Positions 42,427 to 53,329 of a stretch of DNA of 64,000 nt are shown here, one piece after another. The position numbers were made by a program, and so were the translations under genes. Location of the stretch: the NCBI GenBank assembly GCA_023014365.1, contig JAEBUN010000045.1, positions 1-64,000 on the forward strand, read 5' to 3'. Within the stretch, counting starts at the first letter, position 1. Every line of letters starts with the position of its first letter. The notes under the pieces are model-generated. The model was not told the origin of the DNA. It did no database searches and was given only the letters and a program-made list of their open reading frames with translations. The DNA is from Lepiota brunneoincarnata. Taxonomy: Eukaryota > Basidiomycota > Agaricomycetes > Agaricales > Agaricaceae.

Positions 42427-42844
42427 GGATATGTCTGATGAGGACATCAGACCTTATGAAGGGGATAATGTTATGAATAGTCCAGATCGAGAGGAACAGG
42501 AACAACTATTCGACTTCACAAGATGGGTACAGGAGACCACAGACCAGTTACAAGCACAGGAGTATGAAGATGAAGAAGGGGAATATTATAACGCCATGCA
42601 GGACCTGGCAAGAGAAGCGGGAATGGAGATAACCCTGGAGGATATTCTGGAATACCCCGAGGATGAAGAGGACAGCCATGGATCAACCAATCCAACCTCC
42701 GATGTAGATGGAAGCACCGAGAGAGTGGAGAGTGAGAATGGAGGAGACTCCATGGAGATAGAATCAGGAGAAGGAGATTATGAGTCAGAGGAAAGCAATG
42801 GAACATTGCACAGCAGTAAGAACAAGGACACTGACTCATTGTAA
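41834..42844 (+). CDS. ORF4 of element C, open despite decay
   Basis: From ATG 41,834 (MTPPPGLPPITY) 336 codons run without a stop into the 3' LTR. It matches B's ORF4 along its length, including VIDLTQDPPSP and the acidic tail. It shares the DNA with ORF3 up to 42,426, and ORF3 has a stop there while ORF4 has none. Expression is unlikely from this broken element; its value is comparative. Confidence 0.5.
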   Translation: MTPPPGLPPITYPTPELTAIAAVNTAISRQDACATNVNIVERLLLAITRSTAKETLTNINPQVWYLACIAAHEEYQAELDPSHTKPQTTIFDTLLQTPSSAPPQPNPSAPEFKEPLSSFRPPMPPPHLLVEATNFLNWSFNTPVTTRSREPLVIDLTQDPPSPDHQVTKVTLQNPTLTMTGIPSPNQISQESLLDYTEDMSDEDIRPYEGDNVMNSPDREEQEQLFDFTRWVQETTDQLQAQEYEDEEGEYYNAMQDLAREAGMEITLEDILEYPEDEEDSHGSTNPTSDVDGSTERVESENGGDSMEIESGEGDYESEESNGTLHSSKNKDTDSL

Positions 42845-43153
42845 TATAAATAACAGTAGGATGCCATCAGTTAGGATGTGCATCATGGTCAAGACTGTGG
42901 ACGACCAGTAGAACAGCCCAACTACCTATAACAAGTATAGTGTCTCATAGGTATATAAGGCCTGTACAAGTAGAGATTAAAGCCCTAAGCTTTAATCTTG
43001 TTAACAGCGGTCGTTAATCCTCTCTGCCTTAACTTGGCATGTTCCCTCATTATCTCATTGAGTGCGATCCACTAAGCTCTGCAAGGCCAACCATCTCGGA
43101 CACCTTGTAGAGTGATTGAAGGCCGTCTCCAGTTATCAGCACGGATCATAACA
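42469..43153 (+). repeat. 3' LTR of element C (685 bp)
   Basis: Starts TGTTATGAATAGTCC after the purine tract GAAGGGGATAA and ends GGATCATAACA. TATATAAGG and the hairpin of B's LTR are conserved near 42,955-43,000. TGTCT follows as target copy. Confidence 0.9.
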
Positions 43154-44386
43154 TGTCTCAGAGATCTGATCATGGCTCAGGAGCGCAGGATAATGCTGAC
43201 ATTACACTTCTCCCAGCATCTCTCTTTGCAGTACAAGCTGTTGATGGGATTTCTCTTCAAGGAGAAGAGCAGGCCCTCCTCCAAGACATCCGCTCTGGAA
43301 ACTGAGGAGGCAGACAAGAGGAAACAGTGGCCAAAGCAGCCTGGGAACTCCAGAAGTCTGCAACATGCTCAGTGTGCAGTGCCAAGTGGTTGGAGCTGGA
43401 CAGCTTGCTTCTCTTCTGAGGCAAAATATATGTTCCAGATGATGCAGTACTCCACCAATGCATTGTAGCCCTTCACCATGATTCCTGAATTGGGGGACAT
43501 ACAGGCTGACAGAAAACTCTGGAAGAACTTGTCTTCCAAAACTACTGATGGCCCAACATGTCTTGCTACATTGGTCAGTATGTTTCTACATGTGACCTGT
43601 GCCTCCACGCAAAACCAATCCAGAAACTCCCTGTTGGAGAACCTTACCCTCTCCCCATTCCAGAAGCCCGATGGGATACCATTAGCATAGACTTTGTAGT
43701 GGAACTCCCAGAGTCCAATGGGTATGATGCTGTCATGACTGTGGTTGACTCTGTCTCCAAACATGCTCACTTCATCCCAACACACACTACCCTTACAGCA
43801 GACAGAGCAGCATGGCTATTTCTCCATTATGTATGGAAACTGCACAGACTTCCACATTAAGTCATCTTGGATCGGGGTCCTCAGTTCATTGCATCATTCA
43901 CCAGGGAACTCTACTGCTTACTCAGAATCAAAAGTGCTTCCTCTACAGCATGGCACCCCCAATCAGATGGGCAGACAGAACAGGTCAACCAGGAATTGGA
44001 CCAATGCCTCTGGATCTTTGTCAATGAGCAACAGAACGATTGGCATGACCTTCTCCCCCTGGCAGAATTTCAGCACAACAACCATGTCCATACTTCCACC
44101 CAACACTCACCATTCATCCTAGACACTGGCTGAAACCTGAGAATGGGGTTTGAACCCCACCAATGACCGTCTCAGCTGGCAACAGTCAATGAGTTCAAAT
44201 CCTGGATGGAATCAGCATTGGAGGAGGCAAGACTGGCACTCACAAAGTCCAAAGATGATATGGCAAGGTATTACAACCAACAGCAAACCCCAAATCCAGA
44301 GTTCAAGCCTGGAGACAAGGTTTTCCTGGATGTGTTGGACATACAAACCACATGACCATCCAAGAAACTCTCACATTGCCAGTTAG

Positions 44387-45088
44387 TGTTATGATCCGTG
44401 CTCCTTCTGTATCCGAGGATAACTGGAGATGGCCTTCAATCACTCTGCAAGGTGTCTGAGATGGTTGGCCTTGTAGAGCTTAGTGGATCGCGCTCAATGA
44501 GATAATGAGGGAACATGCCAAGTTAAGGCAGAGAGGGTTAACGACTGCTGTTAACAAGATTAAAGCTTAAGGCTTTAATCTCTACTTGTACAGGCCTTAT
44601 ATACCTATGAGACACTATATACTTGTTATAGGTAGTTGGGCTGTTCTACTTGTCGTCTGCAGTCTTGACCATGATGCGCATCCTGGCTGATGGCATCCTA
44701 CTGTTATTTATATTACAATGAGTCAGTGTCCTTGTTCTTACTGCTGTGCGATGTTCCATCGCTTTCCTCTGACTCATAATCTCCTTCTCCCAATTCTATC
44801 TCCATGGATTCTCCTCCATTCTCAGTCTCCACTTTCTTGGTGCTTCCATCCATATCAGAGGTTGGATCAGTTGATCCATGGCTATCTTCTTTGTCCTTGG
44901 GGTATTCCAGAATATCCTCTAGAGTTATCTCCATTCCCGCTTCTCTTGCCAAGTCCTGCATGGCATTGTAATACTTCCCTTCTTCGTCTTTGTATTCCTG
45001 GGCTTGCAACTGATCTGTGGTCTCCTGTACCCATCTTGTAAAGTCGAATAGTTGCTCTTGTTCCTCTTGGTCCAGACTATTCATAACA
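44387..45088 (-). repeat. Solo B-type LTR (702 bp), TSD GTTAG
   Basis: GTTAG flanks it at 44,382-44,386 and 45,089-45,093. More diverged from B than the copy at 35,505. It lies in D's pol between integrase and chromodomain. The ORF4 tail is still open (ending KNKDTDSL). Confidence 0.92.
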
Positions 45089-45535
45089 GTTAGGACCCTA
45101 TGCAATTGACAAATAGGTCAGCTCCAATGTGTACTGACTAAAGCTACCAAAATCCATGAGACGCCTCCATCCAGTCTTCAATGTGGTAAAGCTCACACTC
45201 ACCCCCACCAACCCCATTCCTGGATGCCAGCCCAAACCACCACCAGCACCTATCATCATTGAGGATGAAGAAGAGTGGGAAGTTGAGGAAATCCTGGATA
45301 GCCACATCCACCAGAGGAGACTCCAGTTCCTAGTGAAATGGAAGGACTTCAGGATTGAAGAAAACTCCTGGGAATCAGCCAAGGACATCCATGCCCCCAA
45401 CTGCATAATGGAATTCTATCAACAACACCCAGGAGCTCTGAGACAGATCAGGAGTCTTGCATTTGGCTCAATCCCCTTCTGTGCCCTCAATCTGACCATT
45501 GTGCCAAGTCGTCACAACCTCGAAGGAGGGGTAGG

Positions 45536-46044
45536 TATAAGGGGAACTCCAGGTCATCGCTCACAACTGCAGATTCGGAATTCTGATTCCCCAACTCCCA
45601 ATGCTCAGAAATCTGATTTCCAGCCCTCCTGCACTTGGAAACCCAATCCCCAGCCTCCCAATGCTCAGAAATCCGATTTCCAGCCCTCCTGCACTCAGAA
45701 ATCTGATCCCCAGCCTCCCAATGCTTGGAAATCCGATTTCCAGCCCCCCTGCACCCGGAAATCTGTCCCCCAACACCCCCATACTCGGAATTCCCTCCTA
45801 CACCCCTCCAATGCAGATGCAAACCCTCACTGGCATGCACAACCCTATCCCAAGTCCATTCCTGGCTATACTTACTTTAGGCATCCCTGACACCTCACGG
45901 CCATTTATGTAGAGTAGATTACTCAACTTGGACCTTACGGCAGGTAGTATAAGTAGTGTAGGTGAGCTCAGAGAAACCTTACTTGATTCTCTAAGGTTTC
46001 TCCCTGCTCAGCCAATGCAACATGGTGACCAGGTTGCCCTTACA
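45536..46044 (+). repeat. 3' LTR of element D (509 bp)
   Basis: Starts TATAAGGGG (the G of TG changed to A) and ends CCCTTACA, followed by target copy GTGTC. It is longer than the 5' LTR because the internal units of about 60 bp are more numerous and an extra ACTCGGAATTCC block is present. Confidence 0.88.
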
Positions 46045-46146
46045 GTGTCTGACAATGGCCATATACTGATATTATTCAGTAATGGAGGGTTAGTTACTTT
46101 ATTAGCTAGTGAATTTATGAATGAAATGATTTTACAGTGCAACACT

Positions 46147-46560
46147 GTCAAAGATGGGAGGTTTGATAAGTCTGAGTTCTTGGGACATTCTTGGTGGATG
46201 TGGGTTTGTTACTGTTGTGATAGGGTTTGATGGTGGAGGTGGTGGTGGAGCTTGAATGGCTAGTGGAGTTGGAGTGGGCATAGAAGTTGATGGGAAATTT
46301 ACAGGTGTTGTTGTGGTGGGAATTGGTGTTTGAGTGGGGTAGAATGTTCCTGTTGAGGGGTTTTGAGTGGGGATAGATTTTCATTGGGGCATTGGGGTTT
46401 GAGTTATAGTGGTGTCTGTTATTCATCCTTTTTGGTATGAAAGTGTAGCAATTTCAAATGGGGATGGTGGAAATTGTCCTGGTGTTTGTTGGTTTTCATC
46501 ATCTGAATGCTCAATGGGAGCAGAATATTTGGAGGGCATTGTTGCTGATTTAATGATTGT
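46147..46560 (-). pseudogene. gag: N-terminal Gag part of element E
   Basis: On the minus strand a Pro/Thr-rich leader is followed by MSQELRLIKPPIFD (ATG at 46,188). This matches TPKELGLLKPIAFDG in A's Gag. The expected continuation (FNGNCAKFKDW) is at 19,320, some 27 kb away. The two parts were separated by later insertions. Confidence 0.6.
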
Positions 46561-46699
46561 GTTCAGCAACCATGAGTAATACAAGGAATGAGTTTGCAAT
46601 TATATGAGGCAAAGAGGATGTTGTTTCTGTGAAGGCAATAGTAGGTGCAAGGACAGATAAGGGTTTTGAGTTCAGGGAGAATGATAAAGTAGGCAGCAG

Positions 46700-46833
46700 C
46701 ACTACTGCACATTACCACATATTACCACACCTTACTGTACATACATTACCACACATTACCACCACTTTACTGTGATACTACTGTGATACTAGTGCAGTAA
46801 GGTGTGGTAGTGGTGGCAGTAAATTTACTATGC
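46700..46833. repeat. Hairpin-forming repeat, copy 2
   Basis: Direct copy of 17,341-17,506, with fewer CATTACCACA units and the same near-palindrome around ACTAGTG, ending ACTATGCCCA. Confidence 0.55.
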
Positions 46834-47300
46834 CCATACCCAAGGCTACCCATGACTGGATACTCATGGTGTTACCCATACCCATGTCACACCTTAGTTG
46901 ATTGACCATACTTGTGCCAAGTCTGGTAGGGAAAGAAGTAAAGGGGGGTATTGGTGTGTGGGTCTTGGAAGCTATCCCTTATCCATGGTTCATCTCTATA
47001 ATGCCAACACCACCAAGCTGGCAATTAATTTGTTCAACATGCCATGCTGGTGTGTTTCATCATTCTTCTCTATCTCTTGCATATTCTTTCTCCTTCTTGG
47101 TTACTCTCTGGCTTGTTAGCATGTCATTCATGGGTATGTATGCACATTCATTTCATGGAATTATTTCAGTGAAACAAATAGGAATAGAGACCTTCCCGAA
47201 ATTATACATGCCTAATTACAAACAATGGATTATGAACTCAAACAACTGGAGATGATCAAAAGATGAGAAATATGAGGCAATGCCTAAAGTACCAAAAATG
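46834..47300. other. Intergenic, no gene seen
   Basis: Contains several CCCATACCCA-like phrases just after the hairpin repeat. I see no reading frame worth calling. Confidence 0.4.
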
Positions 47301-47400
47301 CCTCATGTCATGGGTGGTACCTCCCTGCATTTCTGAACATACTCAAGTAATGATAAATCCATAGCCTCATCTTGTGATGATTGGCATTGATGGTGAAGAA

Positions 47401-48180
47401 GGAGAGCTTGGAGGAAATATTGTTCAGCTTCATCCAGCTTATCCTGTTGCAAATATACATCTCCCAGCATCTGGACATTGTAGGCCTCACCAAGCACAGA
47501 ATGCAACTGCTGATGAAGCTCCATGGCTTTCTTGAAAGATGACTCAGCTTTGTCTAGCTTATCCCATCACAAATATACATCACCCAGGCCCTGGACATCG
47601 TATGCCTCACCAAGCACAGAATGCGACTGCTGATGAAGCTCCATGGCTTTATTGAAAGACAACTCAGCTTTGTCTAGCTTATCCCATCACAAATATACGT
47701 CTCCCAGCTTCTGGACATCATACACCTCACCAAGCATGTCATGCAACTGCTGATGAAGCTCCATGGCTTTGTTGAAAGACAATTCGGCTTCATCTAGCTT
47801 AGCCCGTCGCAAATATACTTTTCCCAGGCTCTGGACATTGTATGCCTCACCAAGCACATCATGTGACTGCTGATGGAGCTCCATGGCTTTGTTGAAAGAT
47901 GACTCAGCTTTGTCTAGCTTATCTCGTTGCAAATATATGTCTCCCAGCTTCTGGACATCATCAGCCTCACCAACCACAGAATGCAACTGCTGATGAAGCT
48001 CCATGGCTTTGTTGAAAGATGACTCAGCTTAGTCTAGTTTAGCCCATCACAAATATATGTCTCCCAGCTTCTGGACACCATCGGCCTCACCAAGCACATC
48101 ATGCAACTGCTGATGAAGCTCCACAACTTTCTTTAGAGACAACTCAGCCTTGTCAAGCTTATTCTGTTGAAAATACACAC
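47401..48180 (-). repeat. TPR-encoding tandem repeat, exact 120-bp period
   Basis: Units restart at 47,521, 47,641, 47,761, 47,881 and 48,001 (CCATGGCTTT), with more diverged units at both ends. Each encodes 40 residues of the type LDKAESSFNKAMELHQQLHD then VLGEAYDVQKLGDVYL. At three or more unit junctions YLRRDKLD has become YL-stop-WDKLD: CGA CGG changed to TGA TGG. Confidence 0.85.
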
Positions 48181-48703
48181 ACAACAAGGCCAAAACACAC
48201 CGTGCATGTAAGCTTGATGATCCAACCACCTTCCGTTGCAGTGCCAGCTTGATAATCTCCAAAGTGGGATTGCCCATGTAGATACACCAGAGGGTATAGT
48301 CAATGGCAGCAGAGACAATCTCCTCATCCACTTGGTCTTTCTTGAGCATTTTTGTGAACACTGAGTGTATGTTGAGAAGTTCTTGTGGAATTATATTATG
48401 GCCAGTGGGCTTTGTGTAGTCTGCAAACTGATCCATCATCTTCACATAGAAGGCGCCTAAGCAGTGATCAAGAGATTGATCCGTCTCCATCTTCATGCCA
48501 AACTCACAGATCAGCACAAGCATTCAATATCTGAGATCCCCCCCAGTTCCATCGGTGTAGACCAGTGATACCCGTTGTAGGGACACCAATGTCTCCTGAA
48601 GGCGGATGCTGTTTGGTAAGTGGCTTTGGAGGTCATCAATGGCCTCCTGTCGACACTGGAACCCATCTGGAAGGCTTGATAGCATGGTAAAAACAGGGAT
48701 GGC

Positions 48704-49406
48704 TGTTATGAACAGTCCAGATTGAGAGGAACAAGAACAATTATTCGACTTTACAAGATGGGTACAGGAGACCACAGACCAGTTGCGAGCACAGGAATAT
48801 GAAGATGAAGAAGGGGAATATTACAATGCCATGCAGGACCTGGTGAGAGAAGCAGGAATGGAGGTAACTCTGGAGGATATTCTGAAATACCCTGAGGACA
48901 AAGAAGATAGCCATGGATCAACCGATCCAACCTCTGATACAGATGGAAGCACCAAGAGAGTGGAGAGTGAGAATGGAGAAGATTCCATGGAGATAGAATT
49001 GGGAGAAGGAAATTATGAGTCAGAGGAAAGCAATGGAACATTGCACAGCAGTGAGAACGAGGACACTGACTCATTGTAATATAAATAACAGTAGGATGCC
49101 ATCAGCTAGGATGCGCATCATGGTCAAGGACTGCAGATGACCAGTAGAACAGCCCAACTACCTATAACAAGTATATGGTGTCTCATAGGTATATAAGGCC
49201 TGTACAAGTAGAGATTAAAGCCTTAAGCTTTAATCTTGTTAACAGCGGTCGTTAACCCTCTCTGCCTTAACTTGGCATGTTCCCTTGTTATCTCATTGAG
49301 TGCGATCCACTAAGCTCTGCAAGGCCAACTGTCTCGGACACCTTGGCGAGTGATTGAAGGCCATCTCCAGTTATCCTTGGATACAGAAGGAGCACGGATC
49401 ATAACA
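48704..49406 (+). repeat. Solo B-type LTR (703 bp) in the NLR gene
   Basis: Starts TGTTATGAACAG and ends GGATCATAACA. Flanks are ATGGC (48,699-48,703) and ATGGT (49,407-49,411), a 5-base target copy with one mismatch. LTR plus target copy is 708 bp, a multiple of three, so the NLR frame is the same on both sides. Confidence 0.85.
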
Positions 49407-51438
49407 ATGGTATTTGGATCTCCCTGCATATGTGGGCTGTGCACCAACAGATAAATGGAGGTGTCAAGATTGGATAAGCGGTCCTGGAAACCTGTCCCTA
49501 TAGCCTTTGTCTGCATCTGCTGCCACCATACCCACAACAATTCAGAGCTCTCGTTGTCTTCTTGTAACTGGGTAACAATCAGCTTCATGACCAGAGGTAT
49601 CCCATTGGTGACTTGAACTAAATTTTTGGTGAACTTGTCCACAGGCACTTGAGACTTTTCGAGTATCAATTTTGAGTCAACGTCACTCAGTTTCTTCAAG
49701 GGTGGGAGTAACAGCTTGGACCAGGCAACTCCGGAAGGGCGCTAGGTACTGTGCATGGTGATAATGATGGCAAGTTTGGGTAGACTATCAAGGTGAGACA
49801 AGAAGCCCTCGATATCCCATCGGATATTCTCATCCTCCCAAACAGTCTTGAAGTTATCCAAGCATAGGATGGTGCTATCACAGAACCAGGACAGAACAGT
49901 GTCAATCAAGTGTTCATTGTGATCAGAAGGCCAGATATGCAGCACATTGGCCATTTCCCAAATTAAGCCAGATAAGGATGTGATTGCTTCACAGGAGACA
50001 AAGTACCACAAAGAGTATCGCTCAATCACTGCATGGTCATGTATTGCAGTGAGCACGAGTGTCATTTTCCCCATCCCGCTGGTCCCCAATATTGCAACCC
50101 ATGGCGATGGGTTACTGAGTAATGTTCCAATAACTGTGGATTTCTCTTTGTCTCTCCTGATCATCTCATCGGGACGAGGAATTGGCTTGAAGAGAATACT
50201 GAACAAAGGGGGTAACAATCAGGATGCTAAATACAGATAGGATGAGGTTTGCTGTACCTGGCCAGACCTGAAGCTGCCCAAGCAGATTGAGGTGGATTGA
50301 TGAACTTGAGTAGGAGTCCAGTCTGTAGAGGTCGAATAAGAGCAAGTGGTAATGGATGTGAATTCCAAACATACAATGAGATTCGTGTTGAAGCTCTCAA
50401 TGAGACAGTCATACTTGGCCAGAGTCTCAATTCTCAAATTCCGATTCACCAACTTATCTAGTTTCCCCTGCATGCCTTTTCGGGTTTTTGTCATGAGCAT
50501 GGCAAGTATTTTTTCAAGGAGACTGAACAGTGGATGAGCTAATCCACAAAGAACAATAAGAGATTGGATGTCGTTACCAGTTGTACTCTCCCAATTTGTC
50601 CTCTGTATCTTTCAGCTGGTCCCTGTTCGGTGATGCAGCGACTTGGAGCAAGCCATCAAGGATGACTTTTGACCTGCCCAGTATCTTCTCAATGAGTTCC
50701 TGAGACTGATCCCTTTCAGTTTGTATTTCCTGTTATGTTGTTAGACAGACCTCCAGTCTCCAGCAAGCTTGTGCACCTCTCTGATCTTGATGATTTGAAT
50801 CAAAATTCCTGCAAACACCTTCACATATGGTAAATCTTTGAACAGCTCACTGACCTCCTTTGCAATCTTTGCTACAGTATCAGTTAGATTAACGGTGGTG
50901 GAGATGATGTGCCTGGAGTTTGATGCTGGTGGAACGGCTAAGGGTCCACTAAGGCCAGGCATAGTAGGTAATCCGTGAGCAGTCATAATTGTCGTTGAGG
51001 CATGCAAGACAGTACGTCGAGTGGAAGTCACAGCTTGAGTTTTTGGGCACTGTTATTGCTGTACAACACTGTGTCTCCAGCATCAATATTCTCACAAGTG
51101 TCAGACCATGGGAACATCTTGGTGTGACTACAAGTGCCTAAATTGTCCATGTCAGGCAAGCCCGGGAATTCGTTTGAAAGATGATGAGAGGGAGACAAGT
51201 AGCCTGTGATAGACTCTCTGGAAATGGATGTCTGTATCGATATTTTGTGTTCAAGCTGTTCCCTTGATTGAATCCCCAAAAATGTACTTACGGACAATGG
51301 CACAATATATTCATGAACCCAGAAGACAAAATCTCCCTGTCTTCGAAGCCTGAGCACCAGGACACTTTGTATGCCGCGTGAGATTGCCCCCTGTGGATGG
51401 TGATGTCCATGCAATACATGCACAACAGACTCTGTCAT

Positions 51439-52403
51439 CGTACATTCTCTTATTGGTTCAGAAATTGCGGTCGTTCGATGACAGCTATGTTATACCCCCA
51501 AGAATAAAGAAATTCAATGAGGAGTTGGAATAACAGTGAGTGAGACTTACCTTGATGAGCATAGGACATAAGGGTTTAGAGGTCATCAGACTATGTGTAG
51601 AACAATGCACTGGGGCCGATCGGGGTTTGGTGGGTTGTACAAAGTAATGAGATAGGTGGAGGAGAGATTGAGAGTGGGTAGGTCAACTACTTGGATCTGT
51701 GTGTGGAGGGGCCTGCCCTCAGACTAACCAAACAATACATGCAAGCCTGGTGTTCGGGAGGTTCTGACTCCTGAGGTCAGGTTTCACTAGAACAGAAATA
51801 TATTCACATTCCTTTTCATTTTGTCCATTCCCAGTGATACACAGCCTCTTGTTCATCAGTAAAAGATTATCAAAGTGTTCCGTGCATGGATGTCGGTGTG
51901 CCTGATGATTGGGTATTTGCGCAGACGTATGACTCGAGACACAATATGTATAAGTTTGGGACCACTGGGACCCAGTATAGGAAAACTGGTAAGCACTCGT
52001 AAAGATACGTCGAGGGTATGAACGCACCTGGGACCCAGTATAGGAAAACTGGGGTCCACAGGTGCTCGGACCACTACCTAAGTACGACGAGAATGTGTAC
52101 AATTATTTGCTAAGTAATGTAACTCGATCGTCGTTGCTAGCAGGAATATAAAAAGTCCATAATGAAGTACCTATGGTGACTAAGGGCAATATGAAATAGC
52201 CAAGAAAACAATAAGCGACATCGAGCTGGACGGCTCGGTATTTCGACAGTGCCGCTCTCTGGCCAAAGATAGCGTCATTCGTCAATTCAGCCGCGTGACA
52301 ATTTTCGACGCTTAGAATGCCCATCATATCCTAAACCTCTCTTGAGTCCAGAAACACCATATCTTGATGCCCTGTTCCGTTATCGCTGTGCGGTGATATC
52401 CAA
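51439..52403. other. Intergenic with a 24-bp repeat
   Basis: TGGGACCCAGTATAGGAAAA (first 20 of 24 identical bases) occurs at 51,966 and 52,029. No gene recognised. Confidence 0.4.
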
Positions 52404-52435
52404 TTGACAAGTCCAGCATACAGAATTGGTTTCTG

Positions 52436-52756
52436 GCTGATTCAGGAGAATGGACAAGAACTCTACGACCGTCTTGTTTGCCAGGTTCTCGACGATACTT
52501 TTCGAGAACCGCCTCTGGCTCAACATATCGACCACCGTTTCGCAGTAACATCTAAACGCCTACACGATACACCACATGATACTGCTAAGTACATTCCCCT
52601 CACTAGTTCAGAATTGCTAACTACATTTCTCAAAAGCAATGATCTGACCTCGTCAACACAGTAAGTCTTTCAACGCCGAGGCTAACGAAACGCTATAACT
52701 CACTCCTCCGTAGTATTCAAGCAATGGAAACCACGATCGAATTGGTATTCGGGGTG
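52436..52756 (+). pseudogene. Small gene relic, copy 1 (ELYDRLVCQV family)
   Basis: The exon reads ENGQELYDRLVCQVLDDTF and on to LTTFLKSNDLTSST. It is followed by a well-formed intron at 52,661-52,713 (GTAAGT, CTAAC branch point, TAG) and a last exon HIQAMETTIELVFGV then TAG. A copy of the first 70 bases lies at 55,812. There, ATG GAC AAG AAA GAA is in frame with ELYDRL; here four bases are missing, so that ATG is out of frame. Function unknown. Confidence 0.4.
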
Positions 52757-53329
52757 TAGTAGAACCCATCGTCAAGGCGCGTGCTACAGGCCGAGAGCCG
52801 GTTAGAATGTTCCGCCATTGTATATCGTGCACGCCCAACCACAGACGCTGATAACGCGCTGGCTGTAGTACGTGGCCACCGTGATCTGCGCGGAGCGCGC
52901 CGAGAGCGGGCTGATAGGCTCACCGATGAAGGTGAGCTCTGCATTTGTGTTGACCAGCCACCCCGCCATATCCCCATGGGAGGCAAGGACACCTCTCACA
53001 CCCTTGTGCATCACATCCCGTGTAGCCCGGCATCCATAGCTCGAGTCCCACTGTGATCCCTTCATTCATTCGGCCACTAGCTCCTAGATATGAGCCTTGT
53101 GTGAGCATGGTGAATGTCGCCGAGGGCCATTAGGGAAAGGAATGATTGAAGACAGATTGAAGCGGCTGAGCAACGACTTATTAACAAGATGGAATAATAT
53201 TACTGAGAGAAGCATATCCAATGAGCAGGAATGGATATTCAAGATGTGATGAATTATTTCAAACACATATACATACGGGCTTCTCGTCATACTCATTCAC
53301 CGATCATCCTCATTGTCAAACTGCACCGT
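52757..53329. other. Intergenic, no gene seen
   Basis: Several overlapping short frames on both strands, GC-richer than its surroundings, none with a recognisable motif. Confidence 0.35.

Larger units (their letters stand above)
33740..43153 (+). mobile_element. Element C: decayed sister of element B, nested in D
   Basis: TGTCT flanks it at 33,735-33,739 and 43,154-43,158. It aligns with B over leader, gag, pol, ORF3, ORF4 and the 3' LTR. Most premature stops are TGA at B's CGA codons, and many replacements are Glu to Lys, Arg to Cys or Arg to His at CpG positions. Two solo LTRs lie inside it. The 5' LTR is reduced to 59 bp. Confidence 0.9.
31080..45530 (+). pseudogene. pol: Pol of element D, split by three insertions
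   Basis: Protease region ALVDSSATGSFI (about 31,357) has DSS in place of the catalytic DSG; a GGT to AGT change after C would be a CpG loss. RT runs 32,037-32,785 with YLDD (VVIYLDDILIF near 32,550). RNase H is at 33,369-33,735 (DKEMLAIIWALEEW). It is cut by element C and resumes at 43,154. The integrase has a WWPNMS zinc region, IDFVVELPES, LDRGPQF and SDGQTEQVNQE. A chromodomain lies at about 45,271-45,430 (EWEVEEILDSHIHQRRLQF, LVKWKDFRIEENSWE). Stops include TAA near 32,265 and TGA near 43,860. The C-terminal stop is unclear. Confidence 0.82.
29308..46044 (+). mobile_element. Element D: second gypsy chromovirus family, carrying nested insertions
   Basis: LTRs at 29,308-29,729 and 45,536-46,044 are flanked by GTGTC on both sides (29,303-29,307 and 46,045-46,049). 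Removing the three insertions that lie directly in it (32,791-33,174, 33,740-43,153 and 44,387-45,088, each with one target copy) leaves about 6.2 kb. The reading frame closes cleanly across the first two junctions (GLQSFLGF and ALSQRSDH). Gag, protease, RT, RNase H, integrase and chromodomain are present, all decayed. Confidence 0.9.
47303..51438 (-). pseudogene. NLR-type gene (P-loop NTPase + TPR), broken
   Basis: A STAND/NLR-like receptor of the fungal self/non-self type. From the 5' side: an unrecognised 136-residue segment (51,438-51,028); an N-terminal helical domain (ELFKDLPYVKVFAGILIQII, then SQELIEKILGRSKVILDGLL); a 55-bp intron (50,577-50,523); MQGKLDKLVNRNLRIETLAKY; a P-loop GTSGMGKMTLV, where the usual GKT/S is GKM; Walker-B-like TILCLDNFKTVWE; then a long helical region and 40-residue TPR repeats. 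From 50,218 down one frame is kept throughout and broken only by in-frame stops (49,742 TAG, 48,524 TGA, 48,047 TGA, 47,687 TGA and others). A frame change separates the first two segments near 51,030. A solo LTR of 703 bp sits at 48,704. C-terminus ...VPPMT at 47,303. Confidence 0.75.

Noticed and set aside
47401..48180. Regular 120-bp repeats as a CRISPR array
   Set aside because: There is no repeat-spacer structure. The whole unit is conserved and encodes a 40-residue TPR in one frame; the genome is eukaryotic.
50680..50745. A 21-bp intron (GTCTGT...AACAG) in the NLR gene
   Set aside because: Far too short for a spliceosomal intron; more likely a small lesion or a wrongly placed border in a pseudogene.
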